NCBI GenBank assembly: GCA_022846035.1
Contig: AP025580.1
Span: forward strand, 496,001-560,000
Source: Christensenellaceae bacterium
Lineage (GTDB): Bacteria > Bacillota > Clostridia > Christensenellales > Christensenellaceae
DNA length: 64,000 nucleotides
Direction: 5' to 3'
Part shown: positions 1 to 7,267 of the stretch, piece by piece
How the letters are laid out: every line of letters starts with the position of its first letter
Position numbering within the stretch: the first letter of the stretch is position 1
Notes under the pieces: generated by a model
The model's database searches: none
What the model saw: only the letters and a program-made list of their open reading frames with translations
What the model was told of the DNA's origin: nothing
Program-made: the position numbers and the translations under genes

Positions 1-30
1 TGCAGAGGAAAGATTTAGGAGGATACCGAA

Positions 31-1362
31 ATGAGGAACTGGTCCGAATATCTGAATCGGGAAATCATCTGCGACTGCGGCGCGGTACACCAATGTGATA
101 TTGCTACGATCGTCATTGGCAGAGGCGCGCTCAAAAAGCTGCCGCAACTGATCGGCGGTCGTTACCGCAATATCTGTATGGTGGCGGACAGGAATACCTA
201 TGAGGCGGCGGGAAAACGGGTGGACGCCATTTTGCGGGGCGCGCAAATACCGTGTGCTAAGATCGTTTTTCCGGATAAAGAACTGATTCCCGACGAACGG
301 GCGCTGGGCGTTATTCTGTCGGAAATCCCCAGGGGCACTGATTTGATTTTATCGGTCGGATCAGGTACGCTGAACGATTTGTGCAAATTTGTAAGTTATC
401 AGTTCGGTATCGATTATTTTGCAGTGGCAACGGCGCCTTCTATGGACGGCTATGCTTCCAATGTTGCGCCTCTGATCGTAAAGGATACGAAAACGACATA
501 TGAGGTTGGCAGGCCGAAGGCGATTATCGGCGATACGGACATACTCGCGCAGGCGCCTGCGGAAATGATACGCGCAGGGATCGGCGATATGCTGGGGAAA
601 TACGTATGCCTTGCCGACTGGAAGCTGGCGCATATTGTGACCGGAGAATATTATTGCGCCTTTGTGGAAAATATGATGCGTGAATCCGTTGATACGGTAA
701 GGAGCGCCGCGAAACGCGCTTTGCAAGGCGACGGTGAAGCGGCGGCAGAGGTCATGGAAGGACTTGTATTATCGGGTATCACCATGAGTTATGTCGGCAA
801 TTCCCGCCCTGCTTCGGGAAGCGAGCATCACCTGTCGCATTTTTGGGAAATGATGCTTTTGCAGCGGAAAGAGCACGATCCGTTGCACGGACTCAAGGTA
901 GCGGTCGGAACAGTAATCAGTTTAGAATTATACAAACAGCTTAAAAATAATCAAGAAGTTTTTTGGATAAACGAGTCCGCTTATTCCGAAGAAAAATGGG
1001 AAACGGAAATCAAGAGGATATACGGACCCGCCGCGCGCGAGGTGGTTCGGTTGGAGCATAGCGTGCAGAAAAACGCGGGAGAAAAAGTAGCGAAAAGGAG
1101 AAAAGCGATTGCTGAGAACCGGGACAGGATTCTTGCGGTTGCAAGAAGCCTGCCTTCCGCAGGAGAGATGATCGGGATCCTGAAAGAAATCGGCGCACCG
1201 TGCTTTCCGCGAGAGATCGGCGTTGATGAACAGATGGTTTGGAACAGCATTGTATATGCAAAAGAGCTGAGGAACCGTTATGGACTCTTGCAATTGCTGT
1301 TTGATACGGGCGAAGCCGAAGCAATGGCGGATGCTGCGGTTGCTTTTTTAAAGACACAATAG
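31..1362 (+). CDS. sn-glycerol-1-phosphate dehydrogenase (AraM/EgsA-like)
   Basis: The 443-residue protein resembles the AraM/EgsA branch of the iron-containing alcohol dehydrogenase-like superfamily, which reduces dihydroxyacetone phosphate to sn-glycerol-1-phosphate with NAD(P)H in the cytosol. Visible are the nucleotide-binding stretch VGSGTLND near residue 110, the conserved APSMDGYAS segment near 138, and two histidine motifs (SGSEHHLSHFWEM and HDPLHG near 270-290) typical of metal ligands in this fold. It is somewhat longer than AraM proteins I know (about 390-400). The ATG follows an AGGAGGA ribosome site at about 17-23. The nitroreductase gene starts 25 bases downstream, so the two may be co-transcribed. 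In Bacteria the product may feed archaeal-type ether lipids or modified phosphoglycolipids, but nothing nearby shows which. Confidence 0.85.
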   Translation: MRNWSEYLNREIICDCGAVHQCDIATIVIGRGALKKLPQLIGGRYRNICMVADRNTYEAAGKRVDAILRGAQIPCAKIVFPDKELIPDERALGVILSEIPRGTDLILSVGSGTLNDLCKFVSYQFGIDYFAVATAPSMDGYASNVAPLIVKDTKTTYEVGRPKAIIGDTDILAQAPAEMIRAGIGDMLGKYVCLADWKLAHIVTGEYYCAFVENMMRESVDTVRSAAKRALQGDGEAAAEVMEGLVLSGITMSYVGNSRPASGSEHHLSHFWEMMLLQRKEHDPLHGLKVAVGTVISLELYKQLKNNQEVFWINESAYSEEKWETEIKRIYGPAAREVVRLEHSVQKNAGEKVAKRRKAIAENRDRILAVARSLPSAGEMIGILKEIGAPCFPREIGVDEQMVWNSIVYAKELRNRYGLLQLLFDTGEAEAMADAAVAFLKTQ

Positions 1363-1387
1363 CGAAAGGCAAAAAGGAGAGATATAC

Positions 1388-1909
1388 ATGAGGAACGACA
1401 TGCTTGATTTGATCAAAACGAGACGGAGCATACGCAAATACCGTGCGGAACAGATCGCGGACGAGGCACTTGACGCTGTGTTGGAAGCAGGGACGTATGC
1501 GCCGAGCGGAAAAGGAAAACAGGTTTCGACCATCGTGGCTGTGCAGGATCAGGAAACCTTGCAAAAGCTGGCGCGTATGAACGCAGAGGTGCTGGGAAAG
1601 GACATCGATCCTTACTATGCGCCGCCGACGATTGTGCTGGTCTTTGCCGATCCGCAGCGGCCTACATATATACAGGACGCAAGCTGCGTACTGGAAAATA
1701 TGATGCTGGCAGCGCATGCCCTGGGACTCGGCTCCTGCTGGATCAACCGGGAACGGGAGATGTTCGAGACGCAGGAAGGCAAGGCGCTCATGAAAAAGTG
1801 GGGGCTTGACGAAACGCTGAAAGGCGTAGGCGCTCTTTCGCTCGGTTATATCGAGGGCAATCCGCCCAGGGCGGCCAAGCGGAAAGAAAATTACATCATT
1901 AAGGTATGA
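1388..1909 (+). CDS. nitroreductase family protein
   Basis: The 173-residue protein begins with the classic nitroreductase opening (LIKTRRSIRKY at residues 7-17) that contacts FMN phosphate, followed by APSGKGKQ near 38-45. Later motifs (GLGSCWI near 115 and GYIEGNPP near the C-terminus) also fit the family. Members are FMN enzymes that reduce nitro compounds, quinones or flavins with NAD(P)H, and the real substrate cannot be told from sequence. At 173 residues it is one of the compact members. An AGGAGA site precedes the ATG, and a terminator hairpin follows directly after the stop, so it ends the transcript that starts with the glycerol-phosphate dehydrogenase. Confidence 0.88.
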   Translation: MRNDMLDLIKTRRSIRKYRAEQIADEALDAVLEAGTYAPSGKGKQVSTIVAVQDQETLQKLARMNAEVLGKDIDPYYAPPTIVLVFADPQRPTYIQDASCVLENMMLAAHALGLGSCWINREREMFETQEGKALMKKWGLDETLKGVGALSLGYIEGNPPRAAKRKENYIIKV

Positions 1910-1913
1910 ACGT

Positions 1914-1939
1914 AAACTCCCTTTTTCAAGGGAGTTTTT
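1914..1939 (+). terminator. intrinsic terminator after nitroreductase gene
   Basis: A ten-base stem AAACTCCCTT/AAGGGAGTTT with a four-base loop is followed by a T run. It lies five bases past the nitroreductase stop. The stop codon of the convergent minus-strand gene falls inside the hairpin, so the two genes meet here. Confidence 0.85.
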
Positions 1940-2885
1940 GATTGCGGGATAATTGGCATGATGACTGTTGCGTTTGCCTGAAATATTCGTCGATACGGCG
2001 CTCGAGGCTGTGTTCGAGGTTTCTGTAAAAGAGCGCGATGTCGAGCATATGCAAAGAACCACGGTTCATGAGGAATTTCTTAAAAATCCATTTAGCCTTA
2101 TACAGGCGGTAAGCGGCATCATCGTCGATTACAAGTACGCCGCGCTCATCGATATACGCGCCGGTATAATGCGGGACCTCAAAGCGCACCCGTTTGCCGA
2201 AATCGAACATCACGGCGCCGTCGTTTAATTCCTTGCCCGCATAAGCGTTGTCCTGCCGCCAGTTTAAAGGATTGACGCATACGGCGTCGGGACGGATGAA
2301 GCGCATCAGAGGAACGTCCCTGGCCGTCGTATTATAGGAAATGATCGTTCCCAGGTCGTCCGGCGCCTGTGCGAGCTTTAAATGGGGATAACGCTTGAAA
2401 TCGCGGCGCGTAAGGGAAAAACCGATCAGGTATGCGGCAATTAGCCGTTGCTGAAGCTCTGGTTTTTTAAATTCTTTGCGCATCAGCTGCAGTAGCATGG
2501 CGCTGCCCTGACTGTGGCCTGCCAGCACAAAGGGCCTGCCGTTGTTGTAATGTTCGAGATAATACATGAAAGCGTCGCGTACGTCGTTATATGGCATGCG
2601 CTCCGCGCGCATGACCTCGGGCAAAGGCATTTTAAAGCTTTCAAGCCCGAGCTGGCGGTAATACGGCGCATAAAAATTGCAGTGCCGGCGGAAAAGCTGG
2701 CCCTGCCACGCACACATTCCCTGTGCGAACCATTTATAGATGGGATTGACCATGCCCATGTGGTGACGCTTTTTCTGGAAAGGGTGCGCGTAAATCGTCG
2801 GATAGACGAAAAATACGTCCACCGGCTTTACCGCATCCTTTTTGCGGGGCAAAAACGCCCATAAGCTTTTCCGAGAATAATCCAT
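1926..2885 (-). CDS. DUF3089-type alpha/beta-hydrolase-like protein
   Basis: The protein is about 319 residues. It resembles the DUF3089 family, predicted alpha/beta hydrolases of unknown substrate. An opening VDVFFVYPTIY segment is followed near residue 120 by VLAGHSQGSAML, a GHSQG nucleophile elbow with the expected serine. A later aspartate and histidine (for example VPHYTGAY near 240) could complete the triad, but I cannot assign them. No signal peptide or membrane segment is evident. I chose the ATG at 2885 because a weak AGGG precedes it. An in-frame TTG four codons upstream (2897) lacks any ribosome site. It is transcribed alone and faces the nitroreductase gene. Confidence 0.75.
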   Translation of the reverse strand: MDYSRKSLWAFLPRKKDAVKPVDVFFVYPTIYAHPFQKKRHHMGMVNPIYKWFAQGMCAWQGQLFRRHCNFYAPYYRQLGLESFKMPLPEVMRAERMPYNDVRDAFMYYLEHYNNGRPFVLAGHSQGSAMLLQLMRKEFKKPELQQRLIAAYLIGFSLTRRDFKRYPHLKLAQAPDDLGTIISYNTTARDVPLMRFIRPDAVCVNPLNWRQDNAYAGKELNDGAVMFDFGKRVRFEVPHYTGAYIDERGVLVIDDDAAYRLYKAKWIFKKFLMNRGSLHMLDIALFYRNLEHSLERRIDEYFRQTQQSSCQLSRNQKLP

Positions 2886-2903
2886 AAGCCCTGCCAATCA
2901 ATA

Positions 2904-2923
2904 TGATGGTATTTATACTATCA
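2904..2923. promoter_or_regulatory. imperfect dyad upstream of the DUF3089 gene
   Basis: TGATGGTA and TACTATCA form eight-base arms, seven of eight matching, around a TTTA centre, 19 bases upstream of the DUF3089 start. It could be an operator. There is no second copy nearby to support this. Confidence 0.3.
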
Positions 2924-3007
2924 CACCCTAAGGACCTTTTCAAACACAATCCTTGCGATCAAAGCCGGTTTGTACTTTTGGAAGGCTGAAATTTTAATCC
3001 GATAGCT

Positions 3008-3023
3008 GTTGCTTTCAAGCAAC
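3008..3023. promoter_or_regulatory. palindromic operator candidate GTTGCTTTCAAGCAAC
   Basis: Two perfect seven-base arms (GTTGCTT/AAGCAAC) surround a two-base centre. The site overlaps the -35 element of the promoter read for the repressor/DNA polymerase IV pair. That position and symmetry are what an autoregulating helix-turn-helix dimer would use. The link to the adjacent repressor is inference. Confidence 0.6.
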
Positions 3024-3037
3024 GGTTGGGATAAGAT
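3009..3037 (+). promoter_or_regulatory. promoter of the repressor/dinB pair
   Basis: TTGCTT (3009-3014) and TAAGAT (3032-3037) are separated by 17 bases. Both elements are only partial matches to consensus, but the spacing is ideal. The -35 lies within the palindrome at 3008-3023, so binding there would block transcription. Three GATAAG-like copies cover the -10 region. Confidence 0.5.
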
Positions 3038-3068
3038 AAGGATAAGAAAACCAAAAGGAAAGAAATCT

Positions 3069-3677
3069 ATGAGGGAAGAATTGACGGGGCTGCTTAAAAG
3101 CGCGATCGGAGACCGTACGCTCAACGGGTTTTGCGCAGAGGCGGGAATCAACGCGGGTAACTTGTCGCGCGTGCTGCGCGGACAAAAGGTGAGCGCGGAG
3201 GTGCTTTTGCGCATCGCGGAGCATGCACGGGGCGGCGTTACGGCGGAAGAGCTTTTCTATGCGGCGGGTTATCTTGGCAAAAGACTTCAGGCAGCGCGCA
3301 TCCCGATCTATGGAACGGCGGCAGCGGGACTGCCCATCGCGGCCAATGAAGAGATCGACGGGTATGTGGAACTTGACGGCCTTTTGTGGCCCGCAAATGA
3401 ATATTTTGCTTTGCATGTGCGCGGCACGTCGATGGACGCGGCCAATATACCGGACGGCAGCATTGTCGTTGTGCACAGGCAGCAAACGCTTTTGGATGGA
3501 GAAATCGGCGTATTCTTGGTGGAGGGGGAAGCGACCGTCAAAAAACTGGCGCGGGAAAAGGAACGCGTATTGCTTTTGCCTGTGAGCACGGTCCGTACGC
3601 ATAAGCCGCAGGTATACGATAAAAATACAGCGCTCAGTATATTGGGAAAAGTGGAAAAAGCGATCATTGATTTATAA
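3069..3677 (+). CDS. XRE-type S24 self-cleaving repressor (LexA-like)
   Basis: This 202-residue protein has an N-terminal Cro/CI-type helix-turn-helix (about residues 5-68, NAGNLSRVLRGQK as the recognition region) and a C-terminal S24 peptidase domain. The likely self-cleavage bond is Ala86-Gly87 (TAAAGLP), the nucleophile Ser121 (RGTSMDAA) and the general base Lys158 (EATVKKL). Known family behaviour is RecA-stimulated autocleavage that lifts repression. The DNA-binding domain is not the winged LexA type, so this is a phage-style or dedicated repressor rather than the main LexA. The ATG at 3069 has an AAAGGA site; a longer reading from 3009 would begin inside the operator. It sits 37 bases upstream of the DNA polymerase IV start, its probable target gene. 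Confidence 0.85.
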   Translation: MREELTGLLKSAIGDRTLNGFCAEAGINAGNLSRVLRGQKVSAEVLLRIAEHARGGVTAEELFYAAGYLGKRLQAARIPIYGTAAAGLPIAANEEIDGYVELDGLLWPANEYFALHVRGTSMDAANIPDGSIVVVHRQQTLLDGEIGVFLVEGEATVKKLAREKERVLLLPVSTVRTHKPQVYDKNTALSILGKVEKAIIDL

Positions 3678-3714
3678 AGCCGGACGAAATAGGAGCGCGC
3701 CGGGAGGTTCAGGT

Positions 3715-4959
3715 TTGCAAAACAAAAAACGTATCATCTTACATATTGACTGCAACGCGTTTTATGCCAGCGTTGAAGAAGTACTTCATCCGGAATTGAA
3801 AAAAGTGCCGATGGCGATCTGCGGCAATCCGGAAAGCCGGAGAGGGATTATACTTGCCAAAAATGAGCTGGCGAAAAAGAAAGGCGTGGCGACGGCGGAA
3901 ACCATCTGGCAGGCCAAACGGAAATGCCCGAATCTGGTATTGGCCCCGGCGCGCCACTCTTTGTACCGCGAATACTGCGAAACGATCAACGCCATCTATG
4001 AACAGTATACGGACCGTGTGGAGCGTTTCAGTATCGACGAAAGCTTTCTCGATGTGACGGGCAGCCTACATTTGTTCGGTTCCGATGCACGCGCGCTGGC
4101 AGACCAAATCCGTTTGCGGATCGAGCGGGAAGTCGGCATCACTGTTTCCGTGGGAGTCTCTTTCAACAAAATCCTGGCCAAAATCGGCAGCGATCTGAAA
4201 AAACCGAACGCAACCACGGTATTAAGCGAGGAAAATTTCAGAGAAATTCTCTGGCCGATGCCGGTATCGACCTTGCTGATGGTCGGGAAATCCACTGAAA
4301 AAAGGCTTGAAAACCTTAATATACGTACGGTGGGCGACCTTGCGAATGCGGATATAAAGCTTTTGGAGCGTTGCCTCGGAAAAAACGGCGTGCAGTTATC
4401 CTTATATGCAAACGGCAGGGACGACGCCCCTGTCCTGCGCACCGGCGAAGGCGCGCAAGCGCAGTCCATAGGCAACGGTATGACTTTCAAGCGCAATCTG
4501 GTCTGTGAAGATGATATTCGGACGGCCGTTACCGCCCTTGCGGACACGGTAGCTGCCCGCCTGCGCAAAAGCAACAGGAAGTGTTCTTCTTTGCAGGTAA
4601 CGATTAAGGACGCGAACCTGAAAGTGATCACGCGCCAGCGCCCGACGCCTTATCCCCTGTGGCTGGCAGCCGATATTGCAAGAGAGGCGTTTGACATCAT
4701 CGCGGCTTCGTGGAAAATAGGCACGCCGATCAGGATGCTCGCCATCACCGGACAAAAGCTGGTGCTCAAAGAGGCTGCACAGGAGCAATTATCGTTTTTA
4801 ACGCCTGAAAAACACTTGGAAGCACGCGGTAAGCGGGAGAGCCTGGAAAAGGCGGTAGACAGTATCCGCGAGCGGTTTGGCAGGAACAGTATATCCCCGG
4901 GCAGGGTAATTAAAAACGACCTCGGCATACAAGAGGAGTACAACGGAGATACGCTGTAA
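3715..4959 (+). CDS. dinB: DNA polymerase IV (Y-family translesion polymerase)
   Basis: The protein is about 414 residues, with the Y-family catalytic acidic residues Asp12 (LHIDCNAFYASVEE) and Asp108-Glu109 (FSIDESFLDVT). A helix-hairpin-helix region around 180-220 and the little-finger domain up to about 350 follow. It copies damaged templates in the cytosol at low fidelity. I place the start at the TTG at 3715, preceded by GGGAGG at 3702-3707. The in-frame upstream reading overlaps the repressor stop and has no ribosome site. No conserved C-terminal sliding-clamp motif is obvious to me. Sharing a transcript with an S24 repressor suggests damage induction. A terminator lies about 70 bases beyond the stop. 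Confidence 0.93.
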   Translation: MQNKKRIILHIDCNAFYASVEEVLHPELKKVPMAICGNPESRRGIILAKNELAKKKGVATAETIWQAKRKCPNLVLAPARHSLYREYCETINAIYEQYTDRVERFSIDESFLDVTGSLHLFGSDARALADQIRLRIEREVGITVSVGVSFNKILAKIGSDLKKPNATTVLSEENFREILWPMPVSTLLMVGKSTEKRLENLNIRTVGDLANADIKLLERCLGKNGVQLSLYANGRDDAPVLRTGEGAQAQSIGNGMTFKRNLVCEDDIRTAVTALADTVAARLRKSNRKCSSLQVTIKDANLKVITRQRPTPYPLWLAADIAREAFDIIAASWKIGTPIRMLAITGQKLVLKEAAQEQLSFLTPEKHLEARGKRESLEKAVDSIRERFGRNSISPGRVIKNDLGIQEEYNGDTL

Positions 4960-4972
4960 ATCGGCTTGCGTG

Positions 4973-5014
4973 GATATTCGTGCGACGACGGTGGAAGCCT
5001 ACGACCGTATCATG
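4973..5014 (+). pseudogene. remnant of a third polysaccharide deacetylase
   Basis: Fourteen codons read DIRATTVEAYDRIM. The second deacetylase downstream has DIHETTVNAYDRII near its C-terminus and the first has a similar STVDAYKRII. Nothing before or after aligns, so this is a short scrap of a paralogue left between dinB and the intact pair. It carries no start or other domain. Confidence 0.65.
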
Positions 5015-5026
5015 TATCTACGAGCG

Positions 5027-5052
5027 AAAACTCCAGCCCCGCCGGAGTTTTT
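5027..5052 (+). terminator. intrinsic terminator after dinB
   Basis: AAAACTCC/GGAGTTTT stem with a nine-base GC-rich loop and a trailing T run. It closes the repressor/dinB transcript and lies just upstream of the first deacetylase promoter. Confidence 0.75.
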
Positions 5053-5063
5053 GGTATGAAAGT

Positions 5064-5093
5064 TTGCAACTTGGATACATCTCGTATTATAAT
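5064..5093 (+). promoter_or_regulatory. promoter of first polysaccharide deacetylase
   Basis: TTGCAA and a perfect TATAAT (5088-5093) are separated by 18 bases. The predicted start point falls at the left arm of the inverted repeat at 5096-5122. Confidence 0.6.
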
Positions 5094-5095
5094 GG

Positions 5096-5122
5096 AAAAC
5101 CAGAGAGAATAATACTGGTTTT
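5096..5122 (+). promoter_or_regulatory. inverted repeat over the transcription start
   Basis: Perfect eight-base arms AAAACCAG/CTGGTTTT are separated by eleven bases, just downstream of the -10 box and just before the AAAGG ribosome site. It may act as an operator or as a 5-prime hairpin. There is no T run, so a terminator is unlikely. Confidence 0.45.
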
Positions 5123-5135
5123 GAAAGGTAATTGA

Positions 5136-6074
5136 ATGAGAAAAGCAGGCAAAGGGATTTGTTTCATGATGGCAGCGGCGCTGTGCATAGCGTGTATGAG
5201 CGGCTGCGGAATCATGGAAAACGGAAAAGACGCACCGGCGGCGACGACGATCATATCCGGCGTGGACGAGGCGGCGCCTGAAACGTCTGCGTCCGTCGAA
5301 ACGGAGCAGACAGCTGCGCCGCAGCCGACGCCGCAGGCGGTGACGAATATCGAGCAACTGCAGCCGAAAAATGATCAATTTATGCAGCCTAAAAGCCTTG
5401 AAGGTATCGATCCTTTCGATGATAAGGTAATTGCGCTGACGTTTGACGACGGACCGAATCCGGTCAAAACGCCCGAGCTTTTGGACGTTCTGGAAGAAAA
5501 TGACGTCGTGGCGACTTTTTTTGTGATTGGGAATCTTGTGGAGAAGTATCCGGAGATTGTAAAACGTGCCTATGAGGACGGAAATGAAATCGGCACGCAC
5601 AGTTATACCCATCCCGAAGCGGGGGAATGGAAGAGCCTTTCGGTAGACGGACAGCTCGCGCAGTATACCCAGGCCAACGATGCGATCGAAGCGGCAACAG
5701 GGCGAAGGGCGCTGTTCGACCGCCCGCCGGGAGGCAATACGCCGGAAGAAAAAGCTGAACAGATCGGCAGGGAACAGATCCTTTGGTCCATGGATCCGGA
5801 GGACTGGAAATATAAAGATGCGGATACCGTCTATGAGCATGTGATGAGCGGATGGAACGGCGGCATAGTGCAGGATGGCGCGGTTGTGCTATCGCATGAA
5901 ATATACCAGTCTACGGTGGACGCCTATAAGCGTATTATTCCCGCACTCAAGGAAAAAGGTTACAAATTCGTGACGGTTTCGCAAATGATGCAAATCGCGG
6001 AGATCAGGGGCGAACAGCTTCCATACCTGTTCCGCAGCGCGCCTGCAGGGATGCAGGCTGCGGCGTCCGAATAA
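5136..6074 (+). CDS. polysaccharide deacetylase lipoprotein (NodB homology)
   Basis: The 312-residue protein has a lipoprotein signal: basic start, hydrophobic core and lipobox MSGC with Cys near residue 24. A low-complexity Ala/Thr/Glu/Pro linker runs to about residue 75. The carbohydrate esterase 4 domain follows: motif 1 ALTFDDGP (about 96-103, catalytic base and metal Asp), motif 2 HSYTHPE (about 153-159, metal histidines), motif 3 RPPGG and later LSHEIY. It should be anchored on the outer membrane face and remove acetyl groups from peptidoglycan or another polymer. The following gene is a close paralogue. It has its own promoter and a dyad at the start point. Confidence 0.88.
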   Translation: MRKAGKGICFMMAAALCIACMSGCGIMENGKDAPAATTIISGVDEAAPETSASVETEQTAAPQPTPQAVTNIEQLQPKNDQFMQPKSLEGIDPFDDKVIALTFDDGPNPVKTPELLDVLEENDVVATFFVIGNLVEKYPEIVKRAYEDGNEIGTHSYTHPEAGEWKSLSVDGQLAQYTQANDAIEAATGRRALFDRPPGGNTPEEKAEQIGREQILWSMDPEDWKYKDADTVYEHVMSGWNGGIVQDGAVVLSHEIYQSTVDAYKRIIPALKEKGYKFVTVSQMMQIAEIRGEQLPYLFRSAPAGMQAAASE

Positions 6075-6093
6075 AAAAAGGCGCGTTCAGAGG

Positions 6094-6123
6094 TTTACAA
6101 GCGCAAAAGGGTTATATTATACT
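6094..6123 (+). promoter_or_regulatory. promoter of second polysaccharide deacetylase
   Basis: TTTACA and TATACT, each five of six to consensus, are separated by 18 bases in the gap between the two deacetylase genes. The paralogues can therefore be expressed separately. Confidence 0.6.
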
Positions 6124-6164
6124 GTATACAATGGTGGTATGATTTTGCCCGAAAGGAAATGAGA

Positions 6165-7130
6165 ATGAACAAAAAAACAAAATGGATCAGTATAATCATG
6201 GCAGGAGCGATGTGCGCTGCGCTGATAACGGGCTGCAGCACAGGAAAAGGAAGCGAGCCGTCTGCGGCGGCGACGACCATCACATCGAGCCAGGATGCAG
6301 TCGTGCCGAGCGAATCGGCTTCGGCAGAGCCTGTGGCGACAGCCACGCCCGAGCCGACACCATCCCCCACGCCGACGGTATCGACCAACTTAACGCAATT
6401 ACAGGCCAAGGACGGATATATGCCGCCCAAAAGCCTTGACGGTATCGATCCGTTAAAGGATAAAGTGGTGGCGCTTACTTTCGACGACGGTCCGGGTCCG
6501 TATACGGAAAAGCTGTTGGATATTCTCAAGGAAAATGACGCGGTGGCAACATTTTTCGTGGTGGGAACGAACGTGGCCGAATATCCGGACATCGTTAAAC
6601 GTGCATATGAAGAAGGCAATGAGATCGGTACGCACAGTTGGAATCACAAGGACCTAAAAAAGCTGTCGCTGGACGAAATCATGCAGGACCAGTATGGCAG
6701 AGCGAACGACGCGATCGAAGCGGCCACGGGCCTGAGGGCCTTGATCGACCGTCCGCCGTACGGCTCTATGACAGAGGAGCTTGCAGAGCAAATCGGCAGG
6801 GAGCAAATCCTGTGGTCGGTCGATCCGCTTGACTGGGACGCAAAAGGCGGCCATAAGAATTCTGACAGCGTATACGACCGTGTCATAAACGGCAGCGACG
6901 ACGGCGGCTATGTCAGGGACGGTGGAATCATACTTTCGCACGACATCCATGAAACGACGGTAAACGCATACGACAGGATCATCAAAGCGCTCAAGGACGA
7001 GGGGTATAAATTCGTGACCGTGACGCAGATGATGCAGATTGCGGAGATTCGGGGCAAGGACGTTCAGTACCGTTTTGCAAATGCGCCGACAGCAGAAGAG
7101 GCGGAAAAGGCTTCCGAGAGTGCGGAATAA
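6165..7130 (+). CDS. polysaccharide deacetylase lipoprotein, paralogue 2
   Basis: This protein of about 321 residues is a paralogue of the preceding gene. It has a lipobox (ITGC), a Pro/Thr/Ser linker and the CE4 motifs ALTFDDGPG, HSWNHKD, RPPYG and LSHDIHETT. Unlike the first copy, it keeps the usual tyrosine after RPP and the usual HD in the last motif, so it looks closer to a standard CE4 enzyme. I chose the ATG at 6165 because AAAGGA (6152-6157) is seven bases upstream; an ATG at 6159 is too close to that site. The product should act outside the membrane on acetylated wall polymers. A strong terminator follows. Confidence 0.88.
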   Translation: MNKKTKWISIIMAGAMCAALITGCSTGKGSEPSAAATTITSSQDAVVPSESASAEPVATATPEPTPSPTPTVSTNLTQLQAKDGYMPPKSLDGIDPLKDKVVALTFDDGPGPYTEKLLDILKENDAVATFFVVGTNVAEYPDIVKRAYEEGNEIGTHSWNHKDLKKLSLDEIMQDQYGRANDAIEAATGLRALIDRPPYGSMTEELAEQIGREQILWSVDPLDWDAKGGHKNSDSVYDRVINGSDDGGYVRDGGIILSHDIHETTVNAYDRIIKALKDEGYKFVTVTQMMQIAEIRGKDVQYRFANAPTAEEAEKASESAE

Positions 7131-7143
7131 GGATCAAAAAAAG

Positions 7144-7175
7144 AAAGAGCATGGAAATTATTCCATGCTCTTTTT
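7144..7175. terminator. bidirectional terminator between convergent genes
   Basis: A 13-base stem (AAAGAGCATGGAA paired with its complement) with a four-base loop has T runs on both strands. It ends the deacetylase transcript on the plus strand and the surface-protein transcript on the minus strand. Confidence 0.9.
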
Positions 7176-7248
7176 GTGTTTCCCTTGCAGAGAAACACAA
7201 GTTATAGGATCGGAACGGGAAAGGAGATTAGGGGACCTTACCCGTTCC
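7174..7248. repeat. two further hairpins between convergent genes
   Basis: The first hairpin has perfect nine-base arms TTGTGTTTC (7174-7182) and GAAACACAA (7192-7200). The second has 13-base arms with one mismatch at 7212-7224 and 7236-7248 (GGAACGGGAAAGG side). Neither is followed by a T run. They would form in the 3-prime end of the surface-protein mRNA and might protect it. Confidence 0.5.
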
Positions 7249-7267
7249 ATAGGGTGGGGGCTTAGTT

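Noticed and set aside
1010-2062. A 350-codon open frame on the minus strand
   Set aside because: It lies opposite the dehydrogenase and nitroreductase genes, has no ribosome site, and its translation is Arg/Ser/His-rich with no family resemblance.
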